Assembly: GCA_938015435.1 (NCBI GenBank)
Contig: CALLPN010000003.1
Coordinates: 62,001 to 126,000 of the forward strand
Source: an uncultured Saprospiraceae bacterium
Lineage (GTDB): Bacteria > Bacteroidota > Bacteroidia > Chitinophagales > Saprospiraceae
Direction of reading: 5' to 3'
Length of the DNA stretch: 64,000 bases
This document shows positions 53,637-62,135 of this stretch, in pieces (the stretch's first letter is position 1; each line of letters starts with the position of its first letter). A model generated the notes under the pieces. It searched no databases and had not been told where the DNA came from. It worked only from the letters and a program-made list of their open reading frames with translations. The position numbers were made by a program, and so were the translations under genes.

Positions 53637-53666
53637 AAAGCCAGACTGTTTGTTCAGCCTGGCTTT
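53637..53666 (+). terminator. Terminator after the alpha/beta hydrolase gene
   Basis: AAAGCCAG-A-CTG (53637-53648) pairs with CAG-C-CTGGCTTT (53655-53666), one mismatch, 6-base loop, followed by ATTGTTT. It lies between parS sites 1 and 2. Confidence 0.7.
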
Positions 53667-53668
53667 AT

Positions 53669-53684
53669 TGTTTCACGTGGAACT
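53669..53684. promoter_or_regulatory. parS site 2 (ParB binding)
   Basis: TGTTTCACGTGGAACT matches the TGTTTCACGTGAAACA consensus at 14 of 16 positions; the GTGGAAC right arm is itself a common natural parS variant. Confidence 0.75.
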
Positions 53685-54303
53685 GACGTTTAATAGCCTC
53701 TTTATAAATTTCTACAATTTTGGATAGTCTGCTCCGTTCAATTTTATTGATTGTAAAATCTTTAGAAATCTGAATACATATTAATTAGAAAGAAGTCTTA
53801 TCTACTGGTATATGATTTATGATCCTTCAAACTCTAAAGCCAAATTTAAACTCGGTACTGTTTGGATGTTTATGTAGGTATTGTAATTATTTTCGATGGT
53901 CTACGATAACGAGTGATAGGATTTGACATAATTTAGAAACATGTCCTAGAGATAGAGTATAGATGTCAGTTGTAAATGCACTATCTTTTCTCAATATTTT
54001 TGCGAAGTTAAGGATACTATCGCAGCACCTATAGTCTGGAGCCATGGACTTTCTCTACAGTATCTAATCCCTCAGATTGCCTTCCGAAAAGCAGCTGAAG
54101 AGGAGGAATATAAAAGTAATAATAAACGTATGTCTGAATAGTGTTTAGATGATCTTAACCGCTAATACGATAAGAGCGCAAAAGTAAATAGTAAGTTTCT
54201 GGTGTCTTGAAGACGTTTCATCGAATTAGTGTAGACGACTTTTAATGTCTAAATCATATTGTTTCTGAGGTATCTGAATCAGAGCATTATTGTTATTAAT
54301 ATT

Positions 54304-54319
54304 TGTTTCACGTGAAACA
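54304..54319. promoter_or_regulatory. parS site 3 (ParB binding), perfect consensus
   Basis: TGTTTCACGTGAAACA is identical to the universal bacterial parS 16-mer. It lies 8 bases before the htpG terminator hairpin and 60 bases from the htpG stop codon. Confidence 0.92.
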
Positions 54320-54327
54320 CTAAACAG

Positions 54328-54356
54328 AAAAGCCCCAGCAATTTGCTGAGGCTTTT
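54328..54356 (-). terminator. Terminator after htpG
   Basis: AAAAGCC-C-CAGCA pairs with TGCTG-A-GGCTTTT, one mismatch, 3-base loop, with T/A runs on both sides so it can work in either direction. Its core is nearly identical to the isc terminator at 13921-13948. Confidence 0.75.
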
Positions 54357-54378
54357 TTAATATATTTTAAGATAATAC

Positions 54379-56250
54379 CTACTTCATAAATTCAATACTA
54401 TCTTCTATGAACTTAGATAATGCTTCTCCCTTAAGCATATTCTGATTCAACATTGCTAGTCTATGTAGATAACTAGCAAACCTATCTTTCTTCTCACCAG
54501 CTTTCATTTTTAGAAGCTTCCCTGATATCAATTCATGATTGGTGTTGATGACTACATTGTGACTATCAGGAAGCATTCCCATATCCATTCCTTGCATCGC
54601 TTGCATTTCTTTCATACGACGCATAAACTCTGGACGAGTAATAGTTACTGGATGATCATCTGGAGAGAGAGCTTTCATCTCAATCTGTCCACCGCTTAGA
54701 TCACCTAGTGCTTCGGTAAATAATGTTTTAATCTTCTCTTGTTCTTTCTCAGATAGAACTGATTCTTTCTTCTCATCCTTTTGGATGAGATTATCAGGAG
54801 TTTCACTGTCTACTCTTACAAAGGTTACACCATCTGCTTTCTGCTCTAGATGTTGCATATAGTGATTATCTATCACAGTATCCATTTCTAGTACATTGAA
54901 ACCATGATTCTTACATGACTGAATGTATGAATGTTGCTCCTTACTATTGTTAGAGTAGATCATGATTACTTTATCATGCTTATCAGTCTGGTTGTCTTTG
55001 ATTGACTCTTTATACTCTTCGATAGTATAGTGCTTTCCTTCGATGTCTTTCAGTAAAGCGAATTTGTTGATGGCCTTAGCATTGAACTTCTCTTCTGTAA
55101 GCATACCATACTTAACGAAGGTTCCTATCTCTCCCCATTTTGCCTCATAGTTATCTCTATCCTTCTTGAAAAGGCTAGCTAGCTTATCTGCTACCTTCTT
55201 AGTGATATAAGAAGTAATCTTCTTTACATTGGCATCTGACTGCAGGTATGATCTAGATACATTCAATGGAATATCTGGAGAATCGATAACACCATGTAAT
55301 AACATCAAGAACTCAGGTACGATACTTTGTACATCATCAGTTACATATACTTGATTACTATAGAGGTGAATTTTATTCTTTTGTACCTCCATACTGTTAT
55401 TCAACTTTGGGAAGTATAATACACCTGTAAGGTTGAATGGAAAATCAATATTTAGATGGATCCAAAACAATGGTGGTTGGCTAAGAGGGTAGAGTTCTTT
55501 GTATAATGCTTGATAATCTGCATCCTTAAGTTTAGCTGGTTTCTTCTTCCAAGCAGGTGATGGATTATTCACGAGATTTGCAACTTCTGTTTTGATCTCT
55601 TTACGATCTTCGCCTTCGCCCTCATAGCTAATTTCTGTCTTTGTTCCAAATTGAATAGGGATAGGTAAGAATTTACAGTATTTATCTAGGAGCTCCGCAA
55701 TCTTGCTTTCTTCCAGATACTCTAATGCATCATCACTGATATGTAGTACTATGTCAGTACCTCTGTCTTTTTTGGTAGTATTTTCGATATCGTAAGCTGG
55801 ATCACCTTTACATGTCCACTTGACAGCCTTAACTGACTTTTTGTGTGATCTAGTAATCACTTCTACTTTTTCGGCTACCATGAATGCTGAATAGAATCCT
55901 AGTCCAAAGTGGCCAATGATAGCTGCTTCATCCTCGTATTTCTTTAAGAAGTCCTCTGCAGAAGAAAAAGCTACTTCAGTAAGATATTTGATAACCTCTG
56001 ACTCTGACATACCGATACCTCTATCAGAAATTGTCAGTGTTTTAGCTTCTTTGTCGAGCTTTACTTGTACCGTAAGATCACCAAGCTCTAGGTCTTTATC
56101 ACCTTTAGATACTATAGTCTTGATTTTAGTAGTTGCATCTACTGCATTAGATACGAGCTCACGTAAAAAGATCTCTTGATCTGAGTAGAGAAACTTCTTG
56201 ATAATTGGAAAGATGTTTTCCGCTTGTACTGAGATATTTCCTTTTGCCAT
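54379..56250 (-). CDS. htpG: Hsp90 chaperone HtpG
   Basis: A 623-residue Hsp90. The N-terminal ATPase domain contains FLRELVSNAVDATTK (catalytic Glu and nucleotide-site Asn/Asp), ISDRGIGMSESEV and GHFGLGFYSAFMVAE, all conserved GHKL motifs. The middle domain has VSRSYLQSD-type catalytic-loop sequence (LNVSRSYLQSDANVKKI). The C-terminal dimerisation domain follows. It remodels client proteins with DnaK. No CIRCE-like element was seen upstream. It is a single-gene unit ending in a terminator next to the parS cluster. Confidence 0.95.
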   Translation of the reverse strand: MAKGNISVQAENIFPIIKKFLYSDQEIFLRELVSNAVDATTKIKTIVSKGDKDLELGDLTVQVKLDKEAKTLTISDRGIGMSESEVIKYLTEVAFSSAEDFLKKYEDEAAIIGHFGLGFYSAFMVAEKVEVITRSHKKSVKAVKWTCKGDPAYDIENTTKKDRGTDIVLHISDDALEYLEESKIAELLDKYCKFLPIPIQFGTKTEISYEGEGEDRKEIKTEVANLVNNPSPAWKKKPAKLKDADYQALYKELYPLSQPPLFWIHLNIDFPFNLTGVLYFPKLNNSMEVQKNKIHLYSNQVYVTDDVQSIVPEFLMLLHGVIDSPDIPLNVSRSYLQSDANVKKITSYITKKVADKLASLFKKDRDNYEAKWGEIGTFVKYGMLTEEKFNAKAINKFALLKDIEGKHYTIEEYKESIKDNQTDKHDKVIMIYSNNSKEQHSYIQSCKNHGFNVLEMDTVIDNHYMQHLEQKADGVTFVRVDSETPDNLIQKDEKKESVLSEKEQEKIKTLFTEALGDLSGGQIEMKALSPDDHPVTITRPEFMRRMKEMQAMQGMDMGMLPDSHNVVINTNHELISGKLLKMKAGEKKDRFASYLHRLAMLNQNMLKGEALSKFIEDSIEFMK

Positions 56251-56462
56251 TGTATGATTTAGTTTTGTATTATTAGTAACAAGTTGAGTAATTCAAATCA
56301 TATGCCACGACCTTATATGTGTCAATTTGTCATAATATATGCCTTAATGGAATAATATGAATATAAATTACTGATTATCAGTTACTTATAATTAAATTAG
56401 TAGTTCTATTATATATAAATTGAATTGGATTACCTTGTGATTTACTATAGAAACAATATAAT

Positions 56463-57800
56463 TTGAAGATAAACATTACATATACAGGTCCTAACCCTCA
56501 GCGAGTACATTATGTACTAGGATTTATCCAAGGTCATCCCTATATGCCGAGACATGTGCGACTAGCAATGAATGATTGGACAGACTCAGATATACGGATT
56601 GATTATACACCGAGAGATATTCCTTTAGAGCCTAATGAATATTTTTTACCAGCTCAAGAACAATTCTTTTCCGCTGCTAAGAAATCATCTACTTGGCATG
56701 CGAATGAATATAGTTTTGCTAAAAGAAAACTGTACAGTGTAGAGCAATTAGAAGGGCCGAATTCTGCATTTATTATTGATCGTAAATTTGGTTTTGATGT
56801 CTTAGAGGCTATTTTTTTTCACCTTACTAGACTCGAAGAATATTATTGCGATAAGTCTCTCAAAGATCAGTGGGATATGATGGAAGAAAAACATCATTTT
56901 TTAGTTCGTAATAATTTACATCAACAGCCGATTGTAGATAATTTAGTTGAATCACTTTTGCTTGCAGTAGGGTTGGAGCCAGTCACATTTAAATCTGAAC
57001 TTACGATTACACATGATATCGATGTGCTCAGAAAATTTCCTAATAAATTTAAATCTATCCGCGCTATAGGAGGAGACCTTAAAAGAAATAAATCTTTAAA
57101 ATCTCTTTCTAAGATATACTCTTTATATAAAGATACTGCTGCAGGAAAGGTTAAAGATCCGTATGACACTTTTGACCAATTATTTGTAGATAATAAGCAT
57201 CGAAAGATTGTCTATTTTATGGCAGGAGGTACTAGTGATAATGATGAAAAATATGAGATCAATACTGAGTTATTTAAATCTATAGTAGACTTGGCTAAAT
57301 CTCGTGATTATCAAATAGGGTTACATCCCAGTTATAATAGTTATGATGATTATGTAATGATCACCGAGGAACGAAATAATTTACAAACCGTTATTCAAGG
57401 TAAAGTCAGAACAAGCCGTCAACATTTTTTGAGATTCTCTTTTGATGAGACTATTACTGCATTAAGCGACAGTGGCATTTATGAGGATAGTTCGTTGGGA
57501 TATCAACATAGGATTGGATTTAGATGTGGAACGGCTTTTACTTTTTTACTTTATGATCTTAGAAGAGATCGCAATAGTAGGGTATCTGAGACTCCGATGA
57601 TAATAATGGATGGTGCTCTATTAGATGAGTGTCATGGTGATGTAACAAAGGCACATAAATTACTAATCGATTTTATAAATAAGTATTCTGATAATTCTCA
57701 TTTGACGATCAATTTTCACAATACGATTTTTGATCCAACACGATATGATGAATTGGCCATGTGGAAGATGTATCATACTATAATAGAAAATTACAACTAA
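56463..57800 (+). CDS. Polysaccharide deacetylase family protein (DUF7033-like N-domain)
   Basis: There is no ATG near the 5' end; the TTG at 56463 is the likely start (a stop lies 15 bases upstream), giving 445 residues. The N-terminal ~170 residues are a separate domain seen before NodB-like domains in Bacteroidota. The deacetylase core has THDID (183-187, metal-binding Asp), IGLHPSYNSY (His-x3-Ser metal motif variant), SRQHFLRFSF and INFHNTIFD. It may act on N-acetylated surface sugars. It overlaps the next glycosyltransferase gene by one base (TAATG), so the two are coupled. Confidence 0.8.
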   Translation: MKINITYTGPNPQRVHYVLGFIQGHPYMPRHVRLAMNDWTDSDIRIDYTPRDIPLEPNEYFLPAQEQFFSAAKKSSTWHANEYSFAKRKLYSVEQLEGPNSAFIIDRKFGFDVLEAIFFHLTRLEEYYCDKSLKDQWDMMEEKHHFLVRNNLHQQPIVDNLVESLLLAVGLEPVTFKSELTITHDIDVLRKFPNKFKSIRAIGGDLKRNKSLKSLSKIYSLYKDTAAGKVKDPYDTFDQLFVDNKHRKIVYFMAGGTSDNDEKYEINTELFKSIVDLAKSRDYQIGLHPSYNSYDDYVMITEERNNLQTVIQGKVRTSRQHFLRFSFDETITALSDSGIYEDSSLGYQHRIGFRCGTAFTFLLYDLRRDRNSRVSETPMIIMDGALLDECHGDVTKAHKLLIDFINKYSDNSHLTINFHNTIFDPTRYDELAMWKMYHTIIENYN

Positions 57801-58963
57801 TGAAATTTCTTATAGTATCGGATATGTTTTCTTTAGATAGCTGGCTCATAGAAGGGAAGGATCCTGAGATCATGCCTGCGGTATATGAGTTTTATACCTA
57901 CTTGGGTAATCATAACGAACATACATTCGACGCCGTAATTGCACATCCAACTATCAATAAAGTTGTAGAATTTCCTAATGGTAGTAAGATATATATTCAT
58001 AAGTTGAGTGTGCCATTCCACTACATCAGAAAATTCACTTCTCTAAGATTTCTAAAAAAGAAGGCCAAAGAATTACTAAAAGAAAATCAAGATTACACAC
58101 ACGTATATGGGATGACTATATACGCAAATGTTGCTAGAGAAATAGGTGTAGAATATCAACTTCCTTCTATAGGTCGATTGTTTGGATCATTGATATGGGA
58201 TGTATTACAAAAAGGACAATGGCTGAAATCTAAAACTAGATTTCACTATCAGATGAGAGAGATAAAAACCCCGTGTGATCTTACTATATGTACAGAGGAT
58301 GGGACCGAATTTGACAAAGCAATAAATAAGTATAGTCCTGAATCTAAAGTATATATGATGTACAATGGAATCAATCCTACTTTGCGCGAAAAACTGAATT
58401 CAATATCTACTATATCTTCTATCGATAGTTCGAAGAAAATACGATTTTGCTTTATAGCGAGATTGACCTATTGGAAGAGACAAGACTTAGCTCTTGATAT
58501 TATTTATAAACTAAAACACAAAGGATTAAATGTATCTCTAGATATATTCGGAAGGGGTGAAACAGAAAGTAAATTGAGATCAAAAATTAAAGATTTAGAT
58601 TTATCCAAAGAAGTAACCATTAAAGGATCTATACCGCATGATAAAATGCCAAGTGTACTATCACAGTATCAAGTAGCTATGTTTCTATATGACGCTTCGA
58701 ATCTTGGCAACGCGATGTGGGAGGCTTCACTTTCTGGTAGGTTAATATTTACAAGGGACACAGGAAAAACTGCAAATTTATTTACTCGTAGTAATTCTAT
58801 TATTATGTCAGGCGAGAACACTAATAAAGCGGTTGATGATTTTATTCAATTATTAGATAGTGATCTTACTCTACCTCAGTCCTCTAGAAATAAAATCAAT
58901 TCACTATTACCTAATTGGGAGGATCGATTGGAATTTGAAATGACTATTATTTCTAGTAGATAA
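57800..58963 (+). CDS. GT4-type glycosyltransferase
   Basis: The ATG at 57800 overlaps the deacetylase stop and is preferred over an earlier frame start; 387 residues. The C-terminal GT-B half shows KKIRFCFIARLTYWKRQDLALDII, SLDIFGRGETESKL, VTIKGSIPHDKMPSVLSQYQVAMFLYDASNLGNAMWEASLSG. This is the usual nucleotide-sugar-binding architecture of GT4, with the E-x7-E motif partly altered (NAMWEAS). It has no membrane helix and acts on the cytoplasmic side. Together with the deacetylase it probably belongs to a surface-glycan pathway whose other genes are not here. Confidence 0.82.
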   Translation: MKFLIVSDMFSLDSWLIEGKDPEIMPAVYEFYTYLGNHNEHTFDAVIAHPTINKVVEFPNGSKIYIHKLSVPFHYIRKFTSLRFLKKKAKELLKENQDYTHVYGMTIYANVAREIGVEYQLPSIGRLFGSLIWDVLQKGQWLKSKTRFHYQMREIKTPCDLTICTEDGTEFDKAINKYSPESKVYMMYNGINPTLREKLNSISTISSIDSSKKIRFCFIARLTYWKRQDLALDIIYKLKHKGLNVSLDIFGRGETESKLRSKIKDLDLSKEVTIKGSIPHDKMPSVLSQYQVAMFLYDASNLGNAMWEASLSGRLIFTRDTGKTANLFTRSNSIIMSGENTNKAVDDFIQLLDSDLTLPQSSRNKINSLLPNWEDRLEFEMTIISSR

Positions 58964-59110
58964 TACTAAAAAATTAATTGCTGTGAAAGATAATATTTGA
59001 GACCATAGAATAATAGTATTCAATAATAAATAATAAAGTGACCGTTTAATATCGTTAAGTATAAAAGGAGATTTAGCTCTTTCGATTTTTGATAAATATA
59101 AAATATAAAT

Positions 59111-59545
59111 ATGACGTACATATTTTCAATACTCTTTACGATTGGTTGCTTGTCTATCAATGCACAATCGCAGCAAGAATATTGGTTTACTAGCCAAGCC
59201 GAAGCAATGACTTATGCCGTTGAGCATGATGATAATATCTTGATGGTATTTGCAGGAAGTGACTGGTGTAGACCTTGTATCCAATTTAAAAAAGACGTAC
59301 TTGAATCCATTGATTTTAAGAAGTATGCACAGGATAATATTGTGATTCTTTATTTAGATTTTCCATCTAAGAAGAAGAACAAACTATCAAAAGAAGCAAC
59401 TAGTCATAATGAGGGGCTGGCAGAGAAATATAATCAATCAGGAACCTTTCCTAAGATTGTATTACTTGATAATAATATGATAAAAATTAAAGAGCTGAAT
59501 TATGAAGGACAGAGTTCTGAGGAGTTCATAAGAATGGTGAAGTAA
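59111..59545 (+). CDS. Exported thioredoxin-fold protein
   Basis: A 144-residue protein with a signal peptide (TIGCLSINAQS) and a thioredoxin domain of the DsbD-gamma/YbbN-like exported type. The active site is AGSDWCRPCIQFKKDVL with Cys53 and Cys56. It is the first gene of a four-gene run (thioredoxin, apbE, DUF4266, DUF3570) with gaps of 3, 3 and 37 bases, so one operon. Its role is probably to keep cysteines of an operon partner reduced; the DUF4266 lipoprotein with its Cys-rich tail is the obvious candidate. Confidence 0.85.
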   Translation: MTYIFSILFTIGCLSINAQSQQEYWFTSQAEAMTYAVEHDDNILMVFAGSDWCRPCIQFKKDVLESIDFKKYAQDNIVILYLDFPSKKKNKLSKEATSHNEGLAEKYNQSGTFPKIVLLDNNMIKIKELNYEGQSSEEFIRMVK

Positions 59546-59548
59546 CAC

Positions 59549-60550
59549 ATGATTAAGTACATCGCACATATTTTTTTACTCTTTAGTTTGACTAGTTGTC
59601 ATGGTCAAACCCCTAATACTAGAGAGAGTCATAAGGAAGTGTTGAAGTTGATGGGTACCAGATTTGAATTGACAGCTACTGCCATCGATAAATTAACTGC
59701 TGAGAGATCAGTAATAGATGGTATCCAAGAAATTAAAAGAATAGAAGCTCTTATATCTTCATGGCAGTCTACTTCTCAGACGAGTGAGATCAATAGAAAT
59801 GCAGGAATCAAACCTGTAGTGGTAGATAGTGAACTATATGAATTGATCGCTAGATCATTAAAGGTCTCAGTTCTTACTCAAGGTGCTTTTGATATATCGT
59901 TTGCTAGTATGGAGAGATTGTACAAGTTTGATAAAGAAGAGCAAGAGTTACCTTCCGAATCTACGAGAATGAAAGCTGTTGGTCTTATTGATTACAAGTC
60001 TATCATTATGGACCCAAATAATCGATCCGTTTACTTAGCTAAAATCGGAATGAAGATTGGCTTCGGTGCTATAGGCAAGGGTTATGCAGCTAACAGAGCA
60101 AAGATTGTTATGCAATCCAGACTAGGTATAGGTGGAGGAGTTGTAAATGCGGCAGGAGATCTAGTAGTATGGGGAGAGAATGGCAAAGAGTCAGGTTGGA
60201 CTATACAGATTTCTGACCCTAAAGACATAAACAAAAGTTTGGGGTGGATTACTATTCAGAATGCATCAGTAGTGACATCTGGGGATTATGAAAAATACTT
60301 TACGAATCAAGGTACTCGTTTTGCTCATATCATAAATCCTCAAACGGGCTTGCCCACTACAGGAATCAAAAGCGCAACTATTGTAAGTCCTGACGGTGAA
60401 TTAGGTGACGCAATAGCTACAGCAGTATTTGTTTTAGGGCCAACAGAAGGCCTAAAATTAATCAACAAATTAAAAAACGTAGAGGCTCTTGTCATTACCG
60501 ATAATGACGAGATACTTACTTCTAAAAATTTAGAACTCAATAACTATTAA
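59549..60550 (+). CDS. apbE: FAD:protein FMN transferase
   Basis: A 333-residue exported lipoprotein (lipobox LTSC, Cys17). ApbE covalently attaches FMN from FAD to Thr or Ser of target proteins. Visible motifs: MGTRFELTATA at the start of the domain, GIGKGYAANRA variant (GFGAIGKGYAANRA, about 171-184), GGGVVNAAGDLVVWG (about 193-207) and HIINPQTGLPTTG (about 263-275), plus DAIATAVFVLG with the metal-binding Asp/Thr. No classical flavinylated target (NqrC, RnfG, FMN-bind) is adjacent, so the substrate is not obvious. Second gene of the operon. Confidence 0.93.
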   Translation: MIKYIAHIFLLFSLTSCHGQTPNTRESHKEVLKLMGTRFELTATAIDKLTAERSVIDGIQEIKRIEALISSWQSTSQTSEINRNAGIKPVVVDSELYELIARSLKVSVLTQGAFDISFASMERLYKFDKEEQELPSESTRMKAVGLIDYKSIIMDPNNRSVYLAKIGMKIGFGAIGKGYAANRAKIVMQSRLGIGGGVVNAAGDLVVWGENGKESGWTIQISDPKDINKSLGWITIQNASVVTSGDYEKYFTNQGTRFAHIINPQTGLPTTGIKSATIVSPDGELGDAIATAVFVLGPTEGLKLINKLKNVEALVITDNDEILTSKNLELNNY

Positions 60551-60553
60551 GAT

Positions 60554-60778
60554 ATGTTGAAGTCAATATTAAAACATTCATGTGTGATACTTTTGGTGAT
60601 TACTTTTCTATCCAGTTGTGTCTCCGTAAAGGCATATCAAAAGATGCATCTCAATGATAAAGAAATGGCTCTTGGTGACAAGAAATTAGAAACGTTCGAG
60701 ATTAACTTTCAAGCTTATAGAGAAGGTGCGGCTGGAGCTAATGGAGGTAAAGTTGGTGGCGGTTGCGGTTGTAATTAA
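60554..60778 (+). CDS. Small DUF4266-type lipoprotein with Gly/Cys-rich tail
   Basis: A 74-residue lipoprotein: lipobox FLSSC (Cys22), then VSVKAYQKMHLNDKEMA, which is the DUF4266 signature, and a C-terminal tail GGKVGGGCGCN with two cysteines two residues apart. The mature protein is only ~52 residues. DUF4266 is usually found beside DUF3570 and often apbE. The tail could bind a metal or be a redox site for the operon's thioredoxin. It starts 3 bases after apbE. The function is unknown. Confidence 0.85.
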   Translation: MLKSILKHSCVILLVITFLSSCVSVKAYQKMHLNDKEMALGDKKLETFEINFQAYREGAAGANGGKVGGGCGCN

Positions 60779-60815
60779 CCAAGAATTTATTCTTAAGAAA
60801 AAACGAATATTCAGT

Positions 60816-62000
60816 ATGTTAGATATAAAATTATTATTTCTGATAGGATTATCTTTTGTAACAATCTCATTGAGTGCTCAGGAGGGATATCAGATGAAGC
60901 CGAATGAGAAATACATAGAAGTAGATTTCCTTTCAAGTTATTATAATCAAGACGGAAACAATGGAGCTGTAACAGGAGGAATAGGCACAGAAGCACTTAC
61001 GGACTTTGCCAATATCCTTGTTGTAAATGTACCATTAGATAGTACTAAGTCTGTCAATGTTTCTCTGGGCGTAGATTATTATACTTCAGCCTCTACAGAT
61101 AATATTGATAACAATTTGTCTTCAGCCTCATCCAAAGATGTGAGGTCTTATGTTAATATTGGTTACAATCAAAAACTTCTAAATAGTGGATGGACTCTCG
61201 GTGCTAAAATTGGAGCCTCTATAGAATACGATTACTCTTCCATCAATGGAGGTATTAATCTTGCTAAGGAACTCAATAATGGAAATACGGAATTTAGCTT
61301 TTCGGCACAAGCCTTTGTAGATCAGTGGAAACTGTATTTACCAGAAGAGTTGAGAGGTGAGGTAACGGTACCTACCACATCTAGGAATTCTTACAATGCG
61401 CAACTGACTTGGTCGCAAGTAATTAATAAGAGAATGCAAATGTCTATTTCTGCGGAAGCGATATATATGGAGGGATTATTATCTACGCCTTTCCATAGAG
61501 TTTATTTTGAAAATGAAGCTTTACCAGATATTGAAAGATTACCAGAATCTAGATTAAAAATTCCTTTGGCTGTAAGACTTAATTATAAACCGACTGATAA
61601 ATTAGCGATCAGAACATATTATAGATTCTATACTGACGATTTTGGTATTGATGCACATACGGCAAGTATAGAACTTCCATATCACATTAATGACTCTTGG
61701 ACTGTAGCCCCATTTTACAGATTCCATATTCAGTCTGGCTCAGATTATTTTAATCCATTTGCAATAGCCAATTCAAGTGACGAATTCTATACTAGTGATT
61801 ATGATCTTTCAGAACTTTCCAGTAATAAATATGGAATAGGTATTGGATACACTCCGCTCTATGGATTAGGTAGAGTAAACCTTCCTTTTTCTAAGAGATT
61901 ACTTATGTTCAATTCTATCACCTTCAGAGCATCACAGTATTCAAGAGATACTGGCTTAGATGGATACGCTTTTGCATTAGGTCTAAATTTTAGAATATAA
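60816..62000 (+). CDS. DUF3570 outer-membrane beta-barrel protein
   Basis: The ATG at 60816 is preferred over an upstream frame start that overlaps DUF4266, because it gives a clean signal peptide (FLIGLSFVTISLSAQ); 394 residues. The body has regularly spaced amphipathic strands and ends in ...ALGLNFRI, as in outer-membrane barrels. FLSSYYNQDGNNGAVTGGIGTEALTDFAN near the start of the mature protein matches DUF3570. It is the last gene of the thioredoxin-apbE-DUF4266-DUF3570 operon and presumably exports, imports or displays whatever the smaller members make. Confidence 0.85.
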   Translation: MLDIKLLFLIGLSFVTISLSAQEGYQMKPNEKYIEVDFLSSYYNQDGNNGAVTGGIGTEALTDFANILVVNVPLDSTKSVNVSLGVDYYTSASTDNIDNNLSSASSKDVRSYVNIGYNQKLLNSGWTLGAKIGASIEYDYSSINGGINLAKELNNGNTEFSFSAQAFVDQWKLYLPEELRGEVTVPTTSRNSYNAQLTWSQVINKRMQMSISAEAIYMEGLLSTPFHRVYFENEALPDIERLPESRLKIPLAVRLNYKPTDKLAIRTYYRFYTDDFGIDAHTASIELPYHINDSWTVAPFYRFHIQSGSDYFNPFAIANSSDEFYTSDYDLSELSSNKYGIGIGYTPLYGLGRVNLPFSKRLLMFNSITFRASQYSRDTGLDGYAFALGLNFRI

Positions 62001-62005
62001 AAAAT

Positions 62006-62033
62006 CTCTCAATCTCTTTATAACTGTTGAGAG
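62006..62033 (+). terminator. Hairpin after the DUF3570 gene
   Basis: CTCTCAA (62006-62012) pairs with TTGAGAG (62027-62033), loop of 14. It lies just after the stop but lacks a strong T run on the plus strand. Confidence 0.4.
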
Positions 62034-62135
62034 GTGTTGCTTTCAAAAATTCATATAATGATTGATGTAATTAAAGCGTTACTTATAGCGACTCAAGGGA
62101 TTGATAGTTCCACGTGGATGTAATCGAATATAAAT

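Larger units (their letters stand above)
53612..54378. other. 767-bp parS-containing gap before htpG
   Basis: Besides the three parS sites and two terminators listed separately, the middle part (53690-54300) is mostly featureless. One open stretch without a start codon runs from about 53956 to the stop at 54139-54141. Its last ~40 codons (IVWSHGLSLQYLIPQ, then a Lys/Glu-rich end) have coding character, so it could be a gene remnant. Confidence 0.5.

Noticed and set aside
54038..54055. Minus-strand sequence GAGAAAGTCCATGGCTCC resembling the RNase P RNA core GAGGAAAGTCCGGGCTCC
   Set aside because: The other conserved P RNA regions (the ACAGNRA-type box and the 3' pairing partner) are absent around it, so the match is probably chance.
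62106..62121. Fourth parS-like site AGTTCCACGTGGATGT
   Set aside because: It matches the TGTTCCACGTGGAACA variant at only 12 of 16 positions and its right arm is lost; kept out of the parS list.
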